The translations under genes were made by a program, and so were the position numbers. The notes below the pieces were generated by a model. That model had not been told where the DNA came from and ran no database searches. It was given only the letters and a program-made list of their open reading frames with translations. Positions 53,926 through 62,791 of a stretch of 64,000 bases of DNA are shown here, piece by piece. Position 1 is the stretch's first letter. Every line of letters starts with the position of its first letter. Origin of the DNA: CAZMVY01 sp964617875 (lineage in GTDB: Bacteria > Planctomycetota > Phycisphaerae > UBA1845 > PWPN01); assembly GCA_964617875.1 (NCBI GenBank), contig CAZUAI010000007.1, forward strand, positions 38,389 to 102,388, in the 5' to 3' direction.

Positions 53926-55002
53926 TCAGCAACGCCCGGAGACTGGGGCCGGCCCTGTCGATTCGCGCACGACGAGTTCGGGGTCGAGGACCGTGGCGCG
54001 CAGCAGCCCATCGCCGCCGGACTCCGGCCCCCGTTCGATGTGCTCGAGCAGTTCCCGGACGGCCATCTCGCCGAGTCGCTGCGTGGGGAAACGGGCCGTT
54101 GTCAGCGGCACCTCGCAGAACCGCGCCCAGTCCACGTCGTCGAAGCCCGTGACCGACACGTCCTGTGGCACGCGAAGACCGTGCTCCCGCAACTTCCGCA
54201 GCCCGCCGATCGCCATGTAGTCGTTCGGATACACGGCGGCCGTGAAGCGGACGCCCTGATCCAGCATCCATCCCGTCCGCTCGTAGGCCTCTTCGGGCGT
54301 CAGCCCGGTCTCCACCAGCAGTTCCGGGCGGAAGGGGATGCCCGCCTCCGCCAGGGCATCGTGATACGCGGCATGACGTCCGCGAGCCCGGATTCTGGAA
54401 AACGGCTGCGAGAAGTAGGCAATGTCACGGTGCCCCAGCTGAATCAGGTGCTCCACAAGCAGGCGGGTTCCCTCATACACGGCGGTCGTGATCGCCGGCG
54501 CTTTCAGATCCGGGATGGAATCCACGATGCACAGGATCGGCACGTGGCGTTTCTGGAACAGCCGTAGCAGCTTGATGTTCTCGTACGTCCCTTCCGGATC
54601 GGACGTCACGGGCACGAGGATGAGACCGTCCACGTTGTGTTCCAGCACCATCTTCAGGTGCCGGGCTTCGTCGCTCGGATCGTTTTCCGTCACGCACAGC
54701 ATGGCGCGGTAGCGCCGCGCCGCGGCCTCCTTCTCGATGCCGCAGACGACGCTCGCGTAGAACGGGTTCTTGATGTTGGTGACGAGCACCCCCAGGATAT
54801 AGCTCCGCAGGCACCGCAGGGCCGCCGCCTGACGGTTGGCCACATAGCCGAGCCGCTCCGCGATTGTGAGCACGCGCTGCCGCGTGTCCGCGGAAACGCC
54901 GCTGCGGCCGGTGAGAGCGTAGGACACCGTGGCGCTGGTGACGCCTGCCTCGCGCGCGATGTCCGCGAGACGAACCCTCGACCTCGCCCGTTCCTTACCC
55001 AT
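53926..55002 (-). CDS. LacI-family transcriptional regulator 2 (paralogue of 1)
   Basis: A 358-residue LacI/PurR-type repressor with the same layout: VRLADIAREAGVTSATVSYAL helix-turn-helix, ILGVLVTNIKNPFYASVV, VDGLILVPVTSD, GHRDIAYFSQPFSRI, and VSVTGFDDVDWARFC. It lies 268 bases upstream of regulator 1 on the same strand. Long stretches of the effector domains are identical (for example HAAYHDALAEAGIPFRPELL), and the DNA there is almost the same, so the pair arose by recent tandem duplication or gene conversion. Their DNA-reading helices are also nearly identical, so both may bind the same operator. Targets probably include the CBM6 gene at 57717. Confidence 0.92.
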   Translation of the reverse strand: MGKERARSRVRLADIAREAGVTSATVSYALTGRSGVSADTRQRVLTIAERLGYVANRQAAALRCLRSYILGVLVTNIKNPFYASVVCGIEKEAAARRYRAMLCVTENDPSDEARHLKMVLEHNVDGLILVPVTSDPEGTYENIKLLRLFQKRHVPILCIVDSIPDLKAPAITTAVYEGTRLLVEHLIQLGHRDIAYFSQPFSRIRARGRHAAYHDALAEAGIPFRPELLVETGLTPEEAYERTGWMLDQGVRFTAAVYPNDYMAIGGLRKLREHGLRVPQDVSVTGFDDVDWARFCEVPLTTARFPTQRLGEMAVRELLEHIERGPESGGDGLLRATVLDPELVVRESTGPAPVSGRC

Positions 55003-55315
55003 GGCACCGATCCGCCGTACCTCAATACCCCGTCTGCGTGCAATCCGGCGGCCTCATCATCTCATCCTCAACCCCGACCCCACTGACGCACCATCCCCTC
55101 TATCTGCCAATCCGACCGGCGGCAGTATGCCGAACCCACCGACCGCCCCGGCACCACGTCGCGGACGGCGCGAGGTCGCACGATGATCGCGGCCGCACCT
55201 CGGCAACGCGACCAGCCTCCGCAGCCGCCCGCGGAAACGCGTCAGCCGATCGGCCAACGCCGGCACGCCCATCACGGATCGTTTGGAGCACGGTCCACCC
55301 TCTCCCTCGAGTCCA
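55003..55315. other. Intergenic region upstream of LacI regulator 2
   Basis: About 313 bases between the end of a pseudopilin gene and the regulator start, both minus strand. I see no LacI-type operator (TTAA-x-CG-x-TTAA), no T-run terminator and no supported gene. Confidence 0.5.
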
Positions 55316-56335
55316 TCAGAAGCTGGTCACCGGATACCGCGACCGATCCGGATGCCACAACGGGTTAAGCACATTCCACGGGGTACCGACCTGCGCCTCG
55401 GGCAGGCGCTCCACGTGGGCATCCAGGAAGGCGACGTTCAGCTTCTTCAGGTGGCGCGGGGCGATCATCTCGCTCGGATTGTCGATGCGCCACGAACCCG
55501 ACGGGTCACCGCTGCTGAAGGCCCAGCCCGGCGGCTTCGCCACATAAAGTTGCTCGGTGATCGCCGACCACTCACGGTATTCGACGTACAGCATCTGACG
55601 CAGACGTTTCTCCGCCCCACGCAGCCCGGACGAGAGATTCAGCGCGTAACTGCCGTAGAGGACCGGCTGCACCGTCTCCGGCGCCCCGGGAATCGCCCCG
55701 ATCTTGCGTCCCTTCCAATCGTGCAGGGTAATCTCGCGACCCGTATTGCCTCCGCGGGCGGTCACGCGACACGTCTTTCCCTTGGTGCCGCCCTGGATCG
55801 TGTAGTCGATGAAGAAATCGTTGAACGTACGATCCCCGAAGAGGCCGTTCATCGCTTCCGTCTCGGCGGCCGCCGTGTAGTACCCGCCGCCGCGGCTGCC
55901 CGCTTTCTGGTAGCTTCGCGCAAAACACGCCCCATCAACATACAACGGGGGGTACGGATCGCTCCCGCGCTGCTCAATCGGCCTGTACTGATTCGTCTGC
56001 ATCGGCGCAATCGGGTTCGGTTTTTCGTCCGACGGGCACTCGAACGGCTCGACGACACCCGCCATGGCCTTGAGCACGGGGACCCCCCAGCCCGTGCTGG
56101 CCGGCACCCGCGAGCGGTTCGTCTCGGCCAGCCAGATCGTGCCGGCCGTCAGGAGCTGCCGCATGTGATTGCCGCAGACGATCCCCTTGGCCTGTTCCCG
56201 CGCGCGCGTCATGGACGGCAGCAGAACGGCGATCAGCAGCGCGATGATCGCCACGACCACCAGCAACTCGATCAGCGTGAACGCCGACCGCCGAACAATC
56301 CGCCGCCCCGCATGGATTCTTGGTCTCATGGCCAT
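55316..56335 (-). CDS. Pseudopilin-like protein with prepilin N-terminal signal (1)
   Basis: A 339-residue protein beginning with a type IV prepilin cleavage/methylation motif (RSAFTLIELLVVVAIIALLIAVLLP) after a short basic leader. The rest is a large globular domain of the planctomycete kind (VCGNHMRQLLTAGTIWLAE, FECPSDEKPNP, FLDAHVERLP near the C-terminus), typical of the H-X9-DG-like/DUF1559-related families. These are processed by a prepilin peptidase and anchored or secreted by a type II-like system. It lies between LacI 2 and a second pseudopilin. Confidence 0.82.
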   Translation of the reverse strand: MAMRPRIHAGRRIVRRSAFTLIELLVVVAIIALLIAVLLPSMTRAREQAKGIVCGNHMRQLLTAGTIWLAETNRSRVPASTGWGVPVLKAMAGVVEPFECPSDEKPNPIAPMQTNQYRPIEQRGSDPYPPLYVDGACFARSYQKAGSRGGGYYTAAAETEAMNGLFGDRTFNDFFIDYTIQGGTKGKTCRVTARGGNTGREITLHDWKGRKIGAIPGAPETVQPVLYGSYALNLSSGLRGAEKRLRQMLYVEYREWSAITEQLYVAKPPGWAFSSGDPSGSWRIDNPSEMIAPRHLKKLNVAFLDAHVERLPEAQVGTPWNVLNPLWHPDRSRYPVTSF

Positions 56336-56459
56336 TTCTCAGGCTCCCGTTCGTATTGCCCAAGTGCCCTTGGGCGTTCCAGCCACCGCGACCCCGCCGA
56401 CCGCTCCTCGGGCCGGGTACCGCGGTTGTTTTTCCTGTCTGTCACAGACCACCCCTTCT

Positions 56460-57536
56460 CTAGTACTCCGGCAGCTTCACATCGCCGTCGATCCCCGCCG
56501 TCCAGATCGGCGCCCGCGGATCCATGATCCGCGAGTAGCTCAGCCGCTCCACATGCCCGTCCTGAAAACCGCAATTTGCCGCGTTTCTCGGCTCGTACTG
56601 CGGGTCTTCAATCGAATCGCGCAACTGGGCGGAGGTGGCGATCATGCCCGGCGGCGCATCGGCCGGCGGCACGGCGGCAAGCTTTCCGTTGTGGCGCAAC
56701 CGCAGCTTCGTTCCGAACGGACGATCCGGCGACAGGATGTCCTTCGGGTTCTTCACCTGCAACGGCACCACGCCCCACTTGCCGTACTCGGTCAGGACCA
56801 CCGGGTTGCCCTTGGCATTCTTCGCACCGGCGTACACGTTCATCCCGTAGCTGCCCCAGATCAGGGGAAGCAGCACGTTCTGCAGCTTGCCTGCGCCGAC
56901 GTCCGTCTTCAGATCCGAACTGATCAACTTCCCGTTGTACAAGGTGACCCGGAAGTCGTCATTCGGGTTCGCCGGGGTCAGGATCGAACTCGTCGCCATC
57001 TTCGTCCCGATCGGGACTTTCGCAAACTGAATCCGGATATCGGCGTTGAAGTCGTACCCTCGGAACGTGCCTTCCTGCCGGTCCGGCATATCGACCATCA
57101 ACGTACCCCGCCCCCCGGCGGAGAACCTGTTCAGAGGCCCGTCCGGTGAAGCGATCGCGTACGGCGGGGGCCACATTCTCCGGTCACTGACGATGCCCGG
57201 CGCCCAGTACATCTCCACCAGTACGGCCGGACACGGCTTGGGATTAGGGTCGGCCGGACAGGTGAACAGCTCTGTCTGCCCGCCCACCTGCTTCAGCGCG
57301 CCGCTCGCCCAACCCGCAATCGTCGAAATCTTGTCCTTGTTCAGATCCTGGAACCACATCTGGGCGCCCCGCGTGCATTCGCGGAGCTTCCCGCCGCAGA
57401 CCGCGGCCCGGGCCTGATCCCTTGCACGGCTGAGACTCGGCAAGAGGACCGAGATGAGAAGCGCCAGGATCGCAACGACTACCAGCAGCTCGATCAACGT
57501 GAAGCCTGTGCCCGTCGAATGATTGCCTCGCCGCAT
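56460..57536 (-). CDS. Pseudopilin-like protein with prepilin N-terminal signal (2)
   Basis: A 358-residue protein with the prepilin motif GFTLIELLVVVAILALLISVLLPSL cut to its core here as FTLIELLVVVAI. A globular domain follows (CGGKLRECTRGAQMWFQDLN, LFTCPADPNPKP, NCGFQDGHVERLSYS at the C-terminus) that has the same order of blocks as the first one, so they are paralogues with strong divergence. ATG 57536 follows GAGGAAC. The same ending FxDxHVERL appears in both. They probably share one transcript with the first pseudopilin and possibly the CBM6 gene. Confidence 0.82.
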   Translation of the reverse strand: MRRGNHSTGTGFTLIELLVVVAILALLISVLLPSLSRARDQARAAVCGGKLRECTRGAQMWFQDLNKDKISTIAGWASGALKQVGGQTELFTCPADPNPKPCPAVLVEMYWAPGIVSDRRMWPPPYAIASPDGPLNRFSAGGRGTLMVDMPDRQEGTFRGYDFNADIRIQFAKVPIGTKMATSSILTPANPNDDFRVTLYNGKLISSDLKTDVGAGKLQNVLLPLIWGSYGMNVYAGAKNAKGNPVVLTEYGKWGVVPLQVKNPKDILSPDRPFGTKLRLRHNGKLAAVPPADAPPGMIATSAQLRDSIEDPQYEPRNAANCGFQDGHVERLSYSRIMDPRAPIWTAGIDGDVKLPEY

Positions 57537-57638
57537 CGCACGTTCCTCGCCGTGTCTTGCCTTGCCGGCCGCCGTGATCGCGGCCCCGCACACATCCACA
57601 ATTCCTCCGGCCAACCGCCACAAAAGGGCCGCCCCGGA

Positions 57639-57661
57639 GGCGGCGCCAACGCGGCGCCGCC
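57639..57661. terminator. GC hairpin between CBM6 gene and pseudopilin 2
   Basis: GGCGGCGCC and GGCGCCGCC form a perfect 9-bp stem with a 5-base loop, extended by CCGG on each side with small bulges. It follows the CBM6 gene on the minus strand. There is no T-run, so it may be an mRNA-stabilising or partial termination element. Confidence 0.45.
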
Positions 57662-57716
57662 ACCGGAGGGGTGAGTCACACGATACTGCACTGCTCCGTA
57701 CAACCCATGCGGCGCC

Positions 57717-60014
57717 TTACTTGCACGCCGGCGGGTTGTTCGGCCCGTTGAAGCAACCGGCAAACGTCGTGAAGTCCATGATGTCGACGTCCAGGTCACC
57801 GTCAAAGTCCGCGTCGTCGCAATTCGCGTTCGGCGGCGGATTGTTCGGACCGTTGAAGCAGTTCGAGAACAACGAGAAGTCGAGCAGATCCACGCTGCCG
57901 TCCATGTTCAGGTCGCCGAAGTAGTAGTCCTTGTCCACGGCGAACCGCATGTAATCAACCTCGCTCAGGATCTTGTGACGGCGGTTGTTGTCGTTCTGCA
58001 TGATGTAGTAGTCGGCCCGGCTGCCCGCATTGACATTCCGGAGGTAATTCTGGATCAGCGTGCCGTCGAACCACACCTTGCAGCGGACGTTCGCGCCTTC
58101 GACGCGCGAGATCTGCCATATCTTGTGGAACTTGTCGCTGACCGGGGGCGTCAGCCGCGCGGGGTCGTTGATCGAGGCGCCGAACGCCCCGTTTTGCATG
58201 ACGATATTCCCGCTCGACGTCAGGTTGTCGAACATCACGTTCCACTGCATGAAGTTGTCGCCCGCCGTCACGCCCGTCAGGTAGTTGAAGATGCGGATCC
58301 ACTTGCACTCTTTCGTCGGATCCGTCGCGGTGAAGACCGGAATCTTGAACCGCATGGAGAGCGTCGAGCCCGTGCCGCGATCATCCGGCGCGATGCTGTT
58401 GTTGATCGGCCGCGTCGCTCCTTCATAGTACGTCTGATCATAGAAGAACCGGGCTCGCTCCCAGGCCTTCCACGAGTACCACTCCATGTTGCCCGGCTCG
58501 CCGACGATCGGCTGCGTGAACCACGCCGGGAAACCTTCGTACGGGGGCTCGTCCCACCGCACATGGTAGAAGTCCATGACCTTCTTGCCGTCCGCGTTGA
58601 ACACGTCCTGTGGCTCGCCGCCTTCCCAGCTCCAGAACCACTTCTTGGACGGGCGGACCGGCATCTTCGGCGTCGTCGAAATCAGCAGTTCATCGACGTT
58701 CGCATCGAGGAACTCGCCCGCCGCGCCGCTGGCATCCATGTGCGCGCCGACGTACAACGGGCCGGTGTTGGTCCCGTTGCCCGGCACCACGCCCGTGATC
58801 ACGTCCGCCACATGGTCCACCATGAACACGACCGTCTGATTGACCGCATCGTAGGACGCCAGAACGTAGTACCACGGCGGGTTGGACGGGTTCACCGGCG
58901 TCGGAACCTTCAGCGTGCTCAACGCCACCTGGAGCCCGCCGGCCGAACCGAAGACCAGGGCCAGTTCCTGCCCGGTCGGGGCGCTCATCAGATTCGACCA
59001 GGTCGGCGAGAGCGCCAGATCGCCCGCGCCCACGAGGAACCCGTAGTCCATGCCCGAATCCGGCCCCGCCGCCTTCTTGCTCACAAGCCAGCAACGCGTG
59101 CCCGAAACGTCGCCGACCGTGTACACCTGCACAAATGCCTGGATCGTGAAGCTCCGCGTCGCGCCGAAACTCAGCGACGCCGAGTGCGGCACGCTGAAGT
59201 AATCGCCGTCGGCCGCCACGAATTCGGCCACGTACTTGTTATTCAGGAGCCCGGTGTACGGAACCGTATTGGCACGGCTGGCGGGGAACGTCACGCCCCC
59301 GCTGTAGTACAGCGACGACACCGTGCCGCCCGGCGTCCCGTTGTTCTGGTTCGCCGAGTCGTCGATCAGCGCCGTCATCGCGGCCGGCGATGACGTCAAC
59401 GCACGGTCCGGGTCGATCTCGAAGCGGTAGTACGCGGCCCAGTCCGAGTAGCCCGGGTTCGGGTCCGCGTACACGCGGAAGTAGTCGATCTCCATCCCGC
59501 TGCCGACCAGCGCATCGAGCGAGAACTTCAGGACGTGGTCGCCCGCGGCCATGCCGAACTGCGACGTCGTGAAGTCTGCGAACGACGTGTTGCTGCCCCG
59601 GCCGACCGGTGCCATGGCGCCGGTCACGGGCGTCCCGTCGATCTCGACGTGGAACACGCTCGCAAACGTGGTATTCGCGTTCGCCGAGGAGTAACGCACG
59701 GTCAGACGATAGAGCCCGGTCTGCGGCGCGTTGATGGTGTACGTCAGCCACTCGCCCTCCGCGATATCCATCACCTTGTAATTGCTCGAACCGCCGCCCG
59801 CCGCGATGTCCACATCGTCGGCCCGATACGCACCCCCGGAGTTGCCTGTCGTCGTGTCGTGATACGCCGCCCCCTCCCCGCCTGTGTCGTAGTTCTCCGC
59901 CTCAATCAATCCCGGCACGGGCGCCGGGTTCGGCCCCGGATACGGGCCTGCGTACGCCTGCATTCCGAACGCCAGAACCGCAGCCGTCGCAACAAGTACC
60001 AATGTCCGCTTCAT
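57717..60014 (-). CDS. Secreted CBM6 / LamG-like protein with dockerin-like tail
   Basis: A 765-residue exported protein with a clear signal peptide (VLVATAAVLAFGMQAYA). Residues ~35-183 are a family 6 carbohydrate-binding module (GLIEAENYDTGGEGAAYHDT, VMDIAEGEWLTYTINAPQTG, GMEIDYFRVYAD). Residues ~190-455 form a LamG/concanavalin-type domain (YYRFEIDPDRAL, FTIQAFVQVYTVG, VDELLIS). A third beta-rich region follows to ~690. The last ~70 residues are two calcium-binding repeats (DLNMDGSVDLLDF, DFDGDLDVDIMDF), each followed by CFNGPNNPP, like the tail of the DUF362 protein. No catalytic centre is apparent; it probably binds a polysaccharide. A LacI-type operator overlaps its promoter. Confidence 0.82.
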   Translation of the reverse strand: MKRTLVLVATAAVLAFGMQAYAGPYPGPNPAPVPGLIEAENYDTGGEGAAYHDTTTGNSGGAYRADDVDIAAGGGSSNYKVMDIAEGEWLTYTINAPQTGLYRLTVRYSSANANTTFASVFHVEIDGTPVTGAMAPVGRGSNTSFADFTTSQFGMAAGDHVLKFSLDALVGSGMEIDYFRVYADPNPGYSDWAAYYRFEIDPDRALTSSPAAMTALIDDSANQNNGTPGGTVSSLYYSGGVTFPASRANTVPYTGLLNNKYVAEFVAADGDYFSVPHSASLSFGATRSFTIQAFVQVYTVGDVSGTRCWLVSKKAAGPDSGMDYGFLVGAGDLALSPTWSNLMSAPTGQELALVFGSAGGLQVALSTLKVPTPVNPSNPPWYYVLASYDAVNQTVVFMVDHVADVITGVVPGNGTNTGPLYVGAHMDASGAAGEFLDANVDELLISTTPKMPVRPSKKWFWSWEGGEPQDVFNADGKKVMDFYHVRWDEPPYEGFPAWFTQPIVGEPGNMEWYSWKAWERARFFYDQTYYEGATRPINNSIAPDDRGTGSTLSMRFKIPVFTATDPTKECKWIRIFNYLTGVTAGDNFMQWNVMFDNLTSSGNIVMQNGAFGASINDPARLTPPVSDKFHKIWQISRVEGANVRCKVWFDGTLIQNYLRNVNAGSRADYYIMQNDNNRRHKILSEVDYMRFAVDKDYYFGDLNMDGSVDLLDFSLFSNCFNGPNNPPPNANCDDADFDGDLDVDIMDFTTFAGCFNGPNNPPACK

Positions 60015-60214
60015 GCTGCATTCTCCTCACGTTACGTGTTCTGCCTGGCCTCCGCGGGCCCAGGCAAACCAGAGAACCGCGACCGCCGACGCACGCCGAA
60101 CTCACGGCAAAGGCGGCGGTCCTGAATTTCATTCTTCCGTCGAACGCTGGCCCGTTCCACTACGGCGAGGGGAATATGACCGTCCCCCGCGCGTCCAAAC
60201 GAGTCGATATTATT

Positions 60215-60243
60215 CTATTAACCGATTAAGCGGCCGAAGTCAA
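60215..60243 (-). promoter_or_regulatory. Promoter of the CBM6 gene with overlapping LacI-type operator
   Basis: On the minus strand, TTGACT and TAATAG are 17 bases apart, ending 200 bases upstream of the CBM6 start codon. Between and into the -10 lies TTAATCGGTTAA (60218-60229), which has the central CG and TTAA arms typical of LacI/PurR operators. Binding there would block RNA polymerase. The two LacI regulators nearby are the obvious candidates. Confidence 0.6.
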
Positions 60244-60739
60244 GATCTTCTCCAGAGTTTTTTCTACATTTTTCTATGGTCGCGCGAATCGACTGATCTC
60301 CCATCGCACCCCCAGCCGCTTTGGAAACCTGGCCCTATTCAGTTGCAAGTCACCATTTAAAAATAGGTTACGCTTGATTCGCGGCCTACCAGGTCCCATA
60401 AAACATGGCTTTCTATCCATTTGAGAGGGACCAAATACGCAACTTATCGAGCAATCCGCACCTACGCGGGTGACCATCTTCTGCGGAAGCGCTCGCCGGA
60501 AACCCCCATACGTTTTGCTGGACAAAGTAGTCGTGGGCCACTCCTGTCCCCGCCCAACTACCCGTCGATCATGAACAACCGGGCCAACCTGCGAGCTTTG
60601 TATGAAAAGGCCGTAGTGGTCGCCCCGCCAAGTGCTGCAAACGGCGACAAATGACCAGATGAGTCGGAAACAGAGAAAAGAAAAACGCCCGTCTTACCGA
60701 GCGTTTTTGCTTCTTCCGAGTCCTTACCGAGATTTCCGA
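60244..60739. other. Intergenic region between host locus and integrated element
   Basis: About 500 bases with lower GC than the rest and no supported gene; the short frames here do not resemble known proteins. The AAAAACGC/GCGTTTTT terminator lies near its right end. Confidence 0.55.
60681..60708. terminator. Bidirectional Rho-independent terminator-like hairpin
   Basis: AAAAACGC and GCGTTTTT flank a 12-base loop. The A-run and T-run make it usable on either strand. It lies between the CBM6 promoter region and the tRNA fragment at the end of the integrated element. Confidence 0.6.
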
Positions 60740-60785
60740 TACCCCCAAGGGGATTCGAACCCCTGTCTCCAGGATGAGAACCTGA
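60740..60785 (-). other. 3' half of tRNA-Glu(CTC): probable attachment site of an integrative element
   Basis: On the minus strand this segment contains an anticodon arm (TCAGG-TTCTCAT-CCTGG, anticodon CTC), a short variable loop, a T-arm (AGGGG-TTCGAAT-CCCCT), the acceptor 3' strand TGGGGGT and discriminator A. The acceptor 5' strand and the D-arm are missing: upstream sequence bears no ACCCCCA or D-stem. A tRNA 3' fragment beside a tyrosine integrase gene (60873) is the usual mark left when an element integrates into a tRNA gene. The intact copy should lie beyond the right edge of the window. Confidence 0.72.
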
Positions 60786-60872
60786 TAACGCCTTACGTTA
60801 ATACTTGTGTTACAACGACTTATGGCCGTCGTCCGCTGCAAGGCCGAAATCCATGCGGCGCTTCCCCACGCC

Positions 60873-62195
60873 TTACCCCGACTTGCTGACGCCTTTTGTC
60901 TTCGATGCGCCCCGCCACGGCACCGCGATGCCGGGGGCCGACTCGGATGCGCCCTTCGCGTCCACAACGGTCAGGTCGATGTAGTGCTTCTGCGTCGTGC
61001 GGTAGTCCGCGTGACGCATCTGCGCCTGAACCGCCGCCGGAGCGCCCCCGGCACGGGCGTGCCGCGTACCGCAGGTGGTCCGCAGCGCGTGAACGTCGAG
61101 CGTTCGGCCCATACCGTCGCGCTTCAGTATCCCGGCGGCCGTCAAGTCCTTGTTCAGCACCCGGATCAGGTTCTTCGGCACGCGAAACACCTTGTCCGAG
61201 TCCTTCGCCCGCGGGTTCGCCGCCCGCCACTCGCGTAGGTCTTCAACGAGGTCGCGGCGGATGGCGACAACCCCGTCTTCGCCGCCCTTGGCAATCGCCG
61301 CCGGCACCTCCAGCCATCCGCCGTCGAGGTCCAGCCACGCCCACCGCAGGGCCTCCAGTTCCGCCTTCCGGAGCCCGCAGTAGATCATCACCTTGTACAT
61401 GAGAACCCGCTCCCGCCCCAGGCGGTCCCGGTCCTCGGGCGTGGTCTTCTCGCCGTCGTATCGAAAGGCGAACGAATCGGCTACGCGGTCGTGCGCCGCC
61501 GTGAACAGCCGCCGGAGTTCGTCATCGGTGAACGCCCGACGCTTGCGAACCACGCCCTTCGCTTCGTCCGCACGAACCACGCCGGCCAGGGCCTCCGCCC
61601 CGAGCGGATACAGCCGCTCGCCCTTCGCCCATGTCAACATGGCCCGGAGCGCGGCCAGATAAGCGTTGCGGGTCTTCGCGGACAACGGCCCAAGCGGTCG
61701 CCGACAGTCCTTGCTGACCAGTTCGCGGGGCAACCCTTCGTGTCTGAGCGTTTCAAGGAACCTTTCTACCGGCTCGGCCTTCACATCGACCAGCGTTCGG
61801 AAGCCGCACGCCGCCGCCAGCACGCGAAGTTGCCGATCGGTTTCTACCACGTAGGCGGGGCACGCCCCAGCCGCCGTGAGATGGGCCTTGTACCGCTGGA
61901 TCATCTCGGCAATCGGCATCTTTACCACGCGCTCCGATACCGGCCTCATCCCGATCGCCACGCGGTCTTCATCCGTCTGTAGACTCGCCGCGAGGCTTTC
62001 CGTCGCCGCCTTGTCGGTGTAGCCCACTTTTCGGCGGCGGCGGCCCTTCGCGTCGTAATACTCGACGGTCCAGCGCTTCGCCTCTATGAGAACGGGCTTG
62101 CCGTCCGCGTCGAGCACGGGCACCCGCACCGATCGGCCGTCGGTATCCTTCTCTGTCCGGGTCTTCACGTAGGTCTGTTTAAAGAGCCTCGCCAT
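60873..62195 (-). CDS. Tyrosine-type site-specific integrase
   Basis: A 440-residue tyrosine recombinase. The N-terminal ~100 residues form an arm-binding-like region (MARLFKQTYVKTRTEKD, KRWTVEYYDAKGRRRRKVGY). A SAM-like core-binding domain follows (AEMIQRYKAHLTAAGACPAY). The catalytic domain has the first arginine in YCGLRKAELEALRW, then HALRTTCGTRHARAG (H-x-x-R) and MRHADYRTTQKHYIDL with the H and nucleophile Y. All are present, so it appears active. ATG 62195 is chosen because it begins the family-like region. It points toward the tRNA fragment 90 bases away and should drive integration and excision of the element extending to the right. Confidence 0.92.
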   Translation of the reverse strand: MARLFKQTYVKTRTEKDTDGRSVRVPVLDADGKPVLIEAKRWTVEYYDAKGRRRRKVGYTDKAATESLAASLQTDEDRVAIGMRPVSERVVKMPIAEMIQRYKAHLTAAGACPAYVVETDRQLRVLAAACGFRTLVDVKAEPVERFLETLRHEGLPRELVSKDCRRPLGPLSAKTRNAYLAALRAMLTWAKGERLYPLGAEALAGVVRADEAKGVVRKRRAFTDDELRRLFTAAHDRVADSFAFRYDGEKTTPEDRDRLGRERVLMYKVMIYCGLRKAELEALRWAWLDLDGGWLEVPAAIAKGGEDGVVAIRRDLVEDLREWRAANPRAKDSDKVFRVPKNLIRVLNKDLTAAGILKRDGMGRTLDVHALRTTCGTRHARAGGAPAAVQAQMRHADYRTTQKHYIDLTVVDAKGASESAPGIAVPWRGASKTKGVSKSG

Positions 62196-62411
62196 GATTC
62201 GTCCTCGCTGCCCGCTCTCACCGTGCCTCGCACTGTCCCGGCGCGCGGCCGTCGGCAGACGACTTGACGCACGTTCCCGAAGGAAGGCGTTGTGCGGTGT
62301 CGCCACTCGCACCGTCTGCCGGGGCCGTTTTCTCGCTGTCTGTTTGGATTTCAAAGAACGTACGTCAAGTCGTTGAATCCTACCAAGGCCCGCGCACGGG
62401 CGTCAAGGGGG

Positions 62412-62448
62412 GGCCGGCGCTCCCGTCGGAGGGCGAGGAGCGCCGGCC
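62412..62448. repeat. Long inverted repeat 1 in the integrated element
   Basis: GGCCGGCGCTCC and GGAGCGCCGGCC form a perfect 12-bp stem around a 13-base loop. Confidence 0.7.
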
Positions 62449-62471
62449 CGATGCAATGAACGCCCAGGAGT

Positions 62472-62508
62472 GGCGGCCATCGTCCTATGGCGCGGGACGA
62501 TGGCCGCC
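62472..62508. repeat. Long inverted repeat 2 in the integrated element
   Basis: GGCGGCCATCGTCC and GGACGATGGCCGCC form a perfect 14-bp stem around a 9-base loop. It lies 23 bases from the first inverted repeat. Confidence 0.75.
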
Positions 62509-62585
62509 GGGAGCAAGGAGCAACACCCAGCCCGGGGGGTTAACCGGGCGCGGAGGTTAGCACCCGGCTCCCCCAGGCCGAAAGC

Positions 62586-62786
62586 CTATTTTCGTCGTAC
62601 GCCCCGCGGCGAACGGACCGCAGCCGGCGAAGCCGGCGTTGCAGGAGGGCCAGCCGCCGGCGAGGGAGCCGCCCCGGCTGCCGCCGCCGGCGAGGCTGCC
62701 GCCGCCCGTGCCGCCCGAGCCGCCCGTTGCCGTTCGCGTACCCGTGCCCGTCTGGCTTCTCGTCGCTGTTTGATCGGCCTTGCCAC
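62586..62786 (-). CDS. Small basic Ala/Arg-rich protein of the integrated element
   Basis: A possible 66-residue protein from a GTG at 62786, which follows AGGGAG. It starts MARPIKQRREARRARVRERQ, a very basic helical segment, and continues with an Ala/Pro-rich low-complexity tail ending SPRGVRRK. The basic part could bind DNA or RNA. It lies five bases after the upstream small gene in the same orientation, which supports it being real, but low-complexity GC-rich frames are easily spurious. No family is recognised. Confidence 0.4.
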   Translation of the reverse strand: MARPIKQRREARRARVRERQRAARAARAAAASPAAAAGAAPSPAAGPPATPASPAAVRSPRGVRRK

Positions 62787-62791
62787 GATCG

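Larger units (their letters stand above)
62196..62585. other. Intergenic region of the integrated element with two long hairpins
   Basis: About 390 bases between the integrase and a small gene, both minus strand. It contains two long inverted repeats (listed separately) and no supported gene. A weakly GC-biased stretch at 62340-62400 may hold the integrase promoter. Confidence 0.5.

Noticed and set aside
53016..54152. Plus-strand open frame across the LacI genes
   Set aside because: It runs opposite two clear LacI regulators and has no recognisable domain; it is a shadow frame.
60786..60860. Possible 5' half of the tRNA-Glu separated by an intron
   Set aside because: I looked for an ACCCCCA acceptor strand and a D-arm upstream on the minus strand and found none, so a displaced 3' fragment is the better reading.
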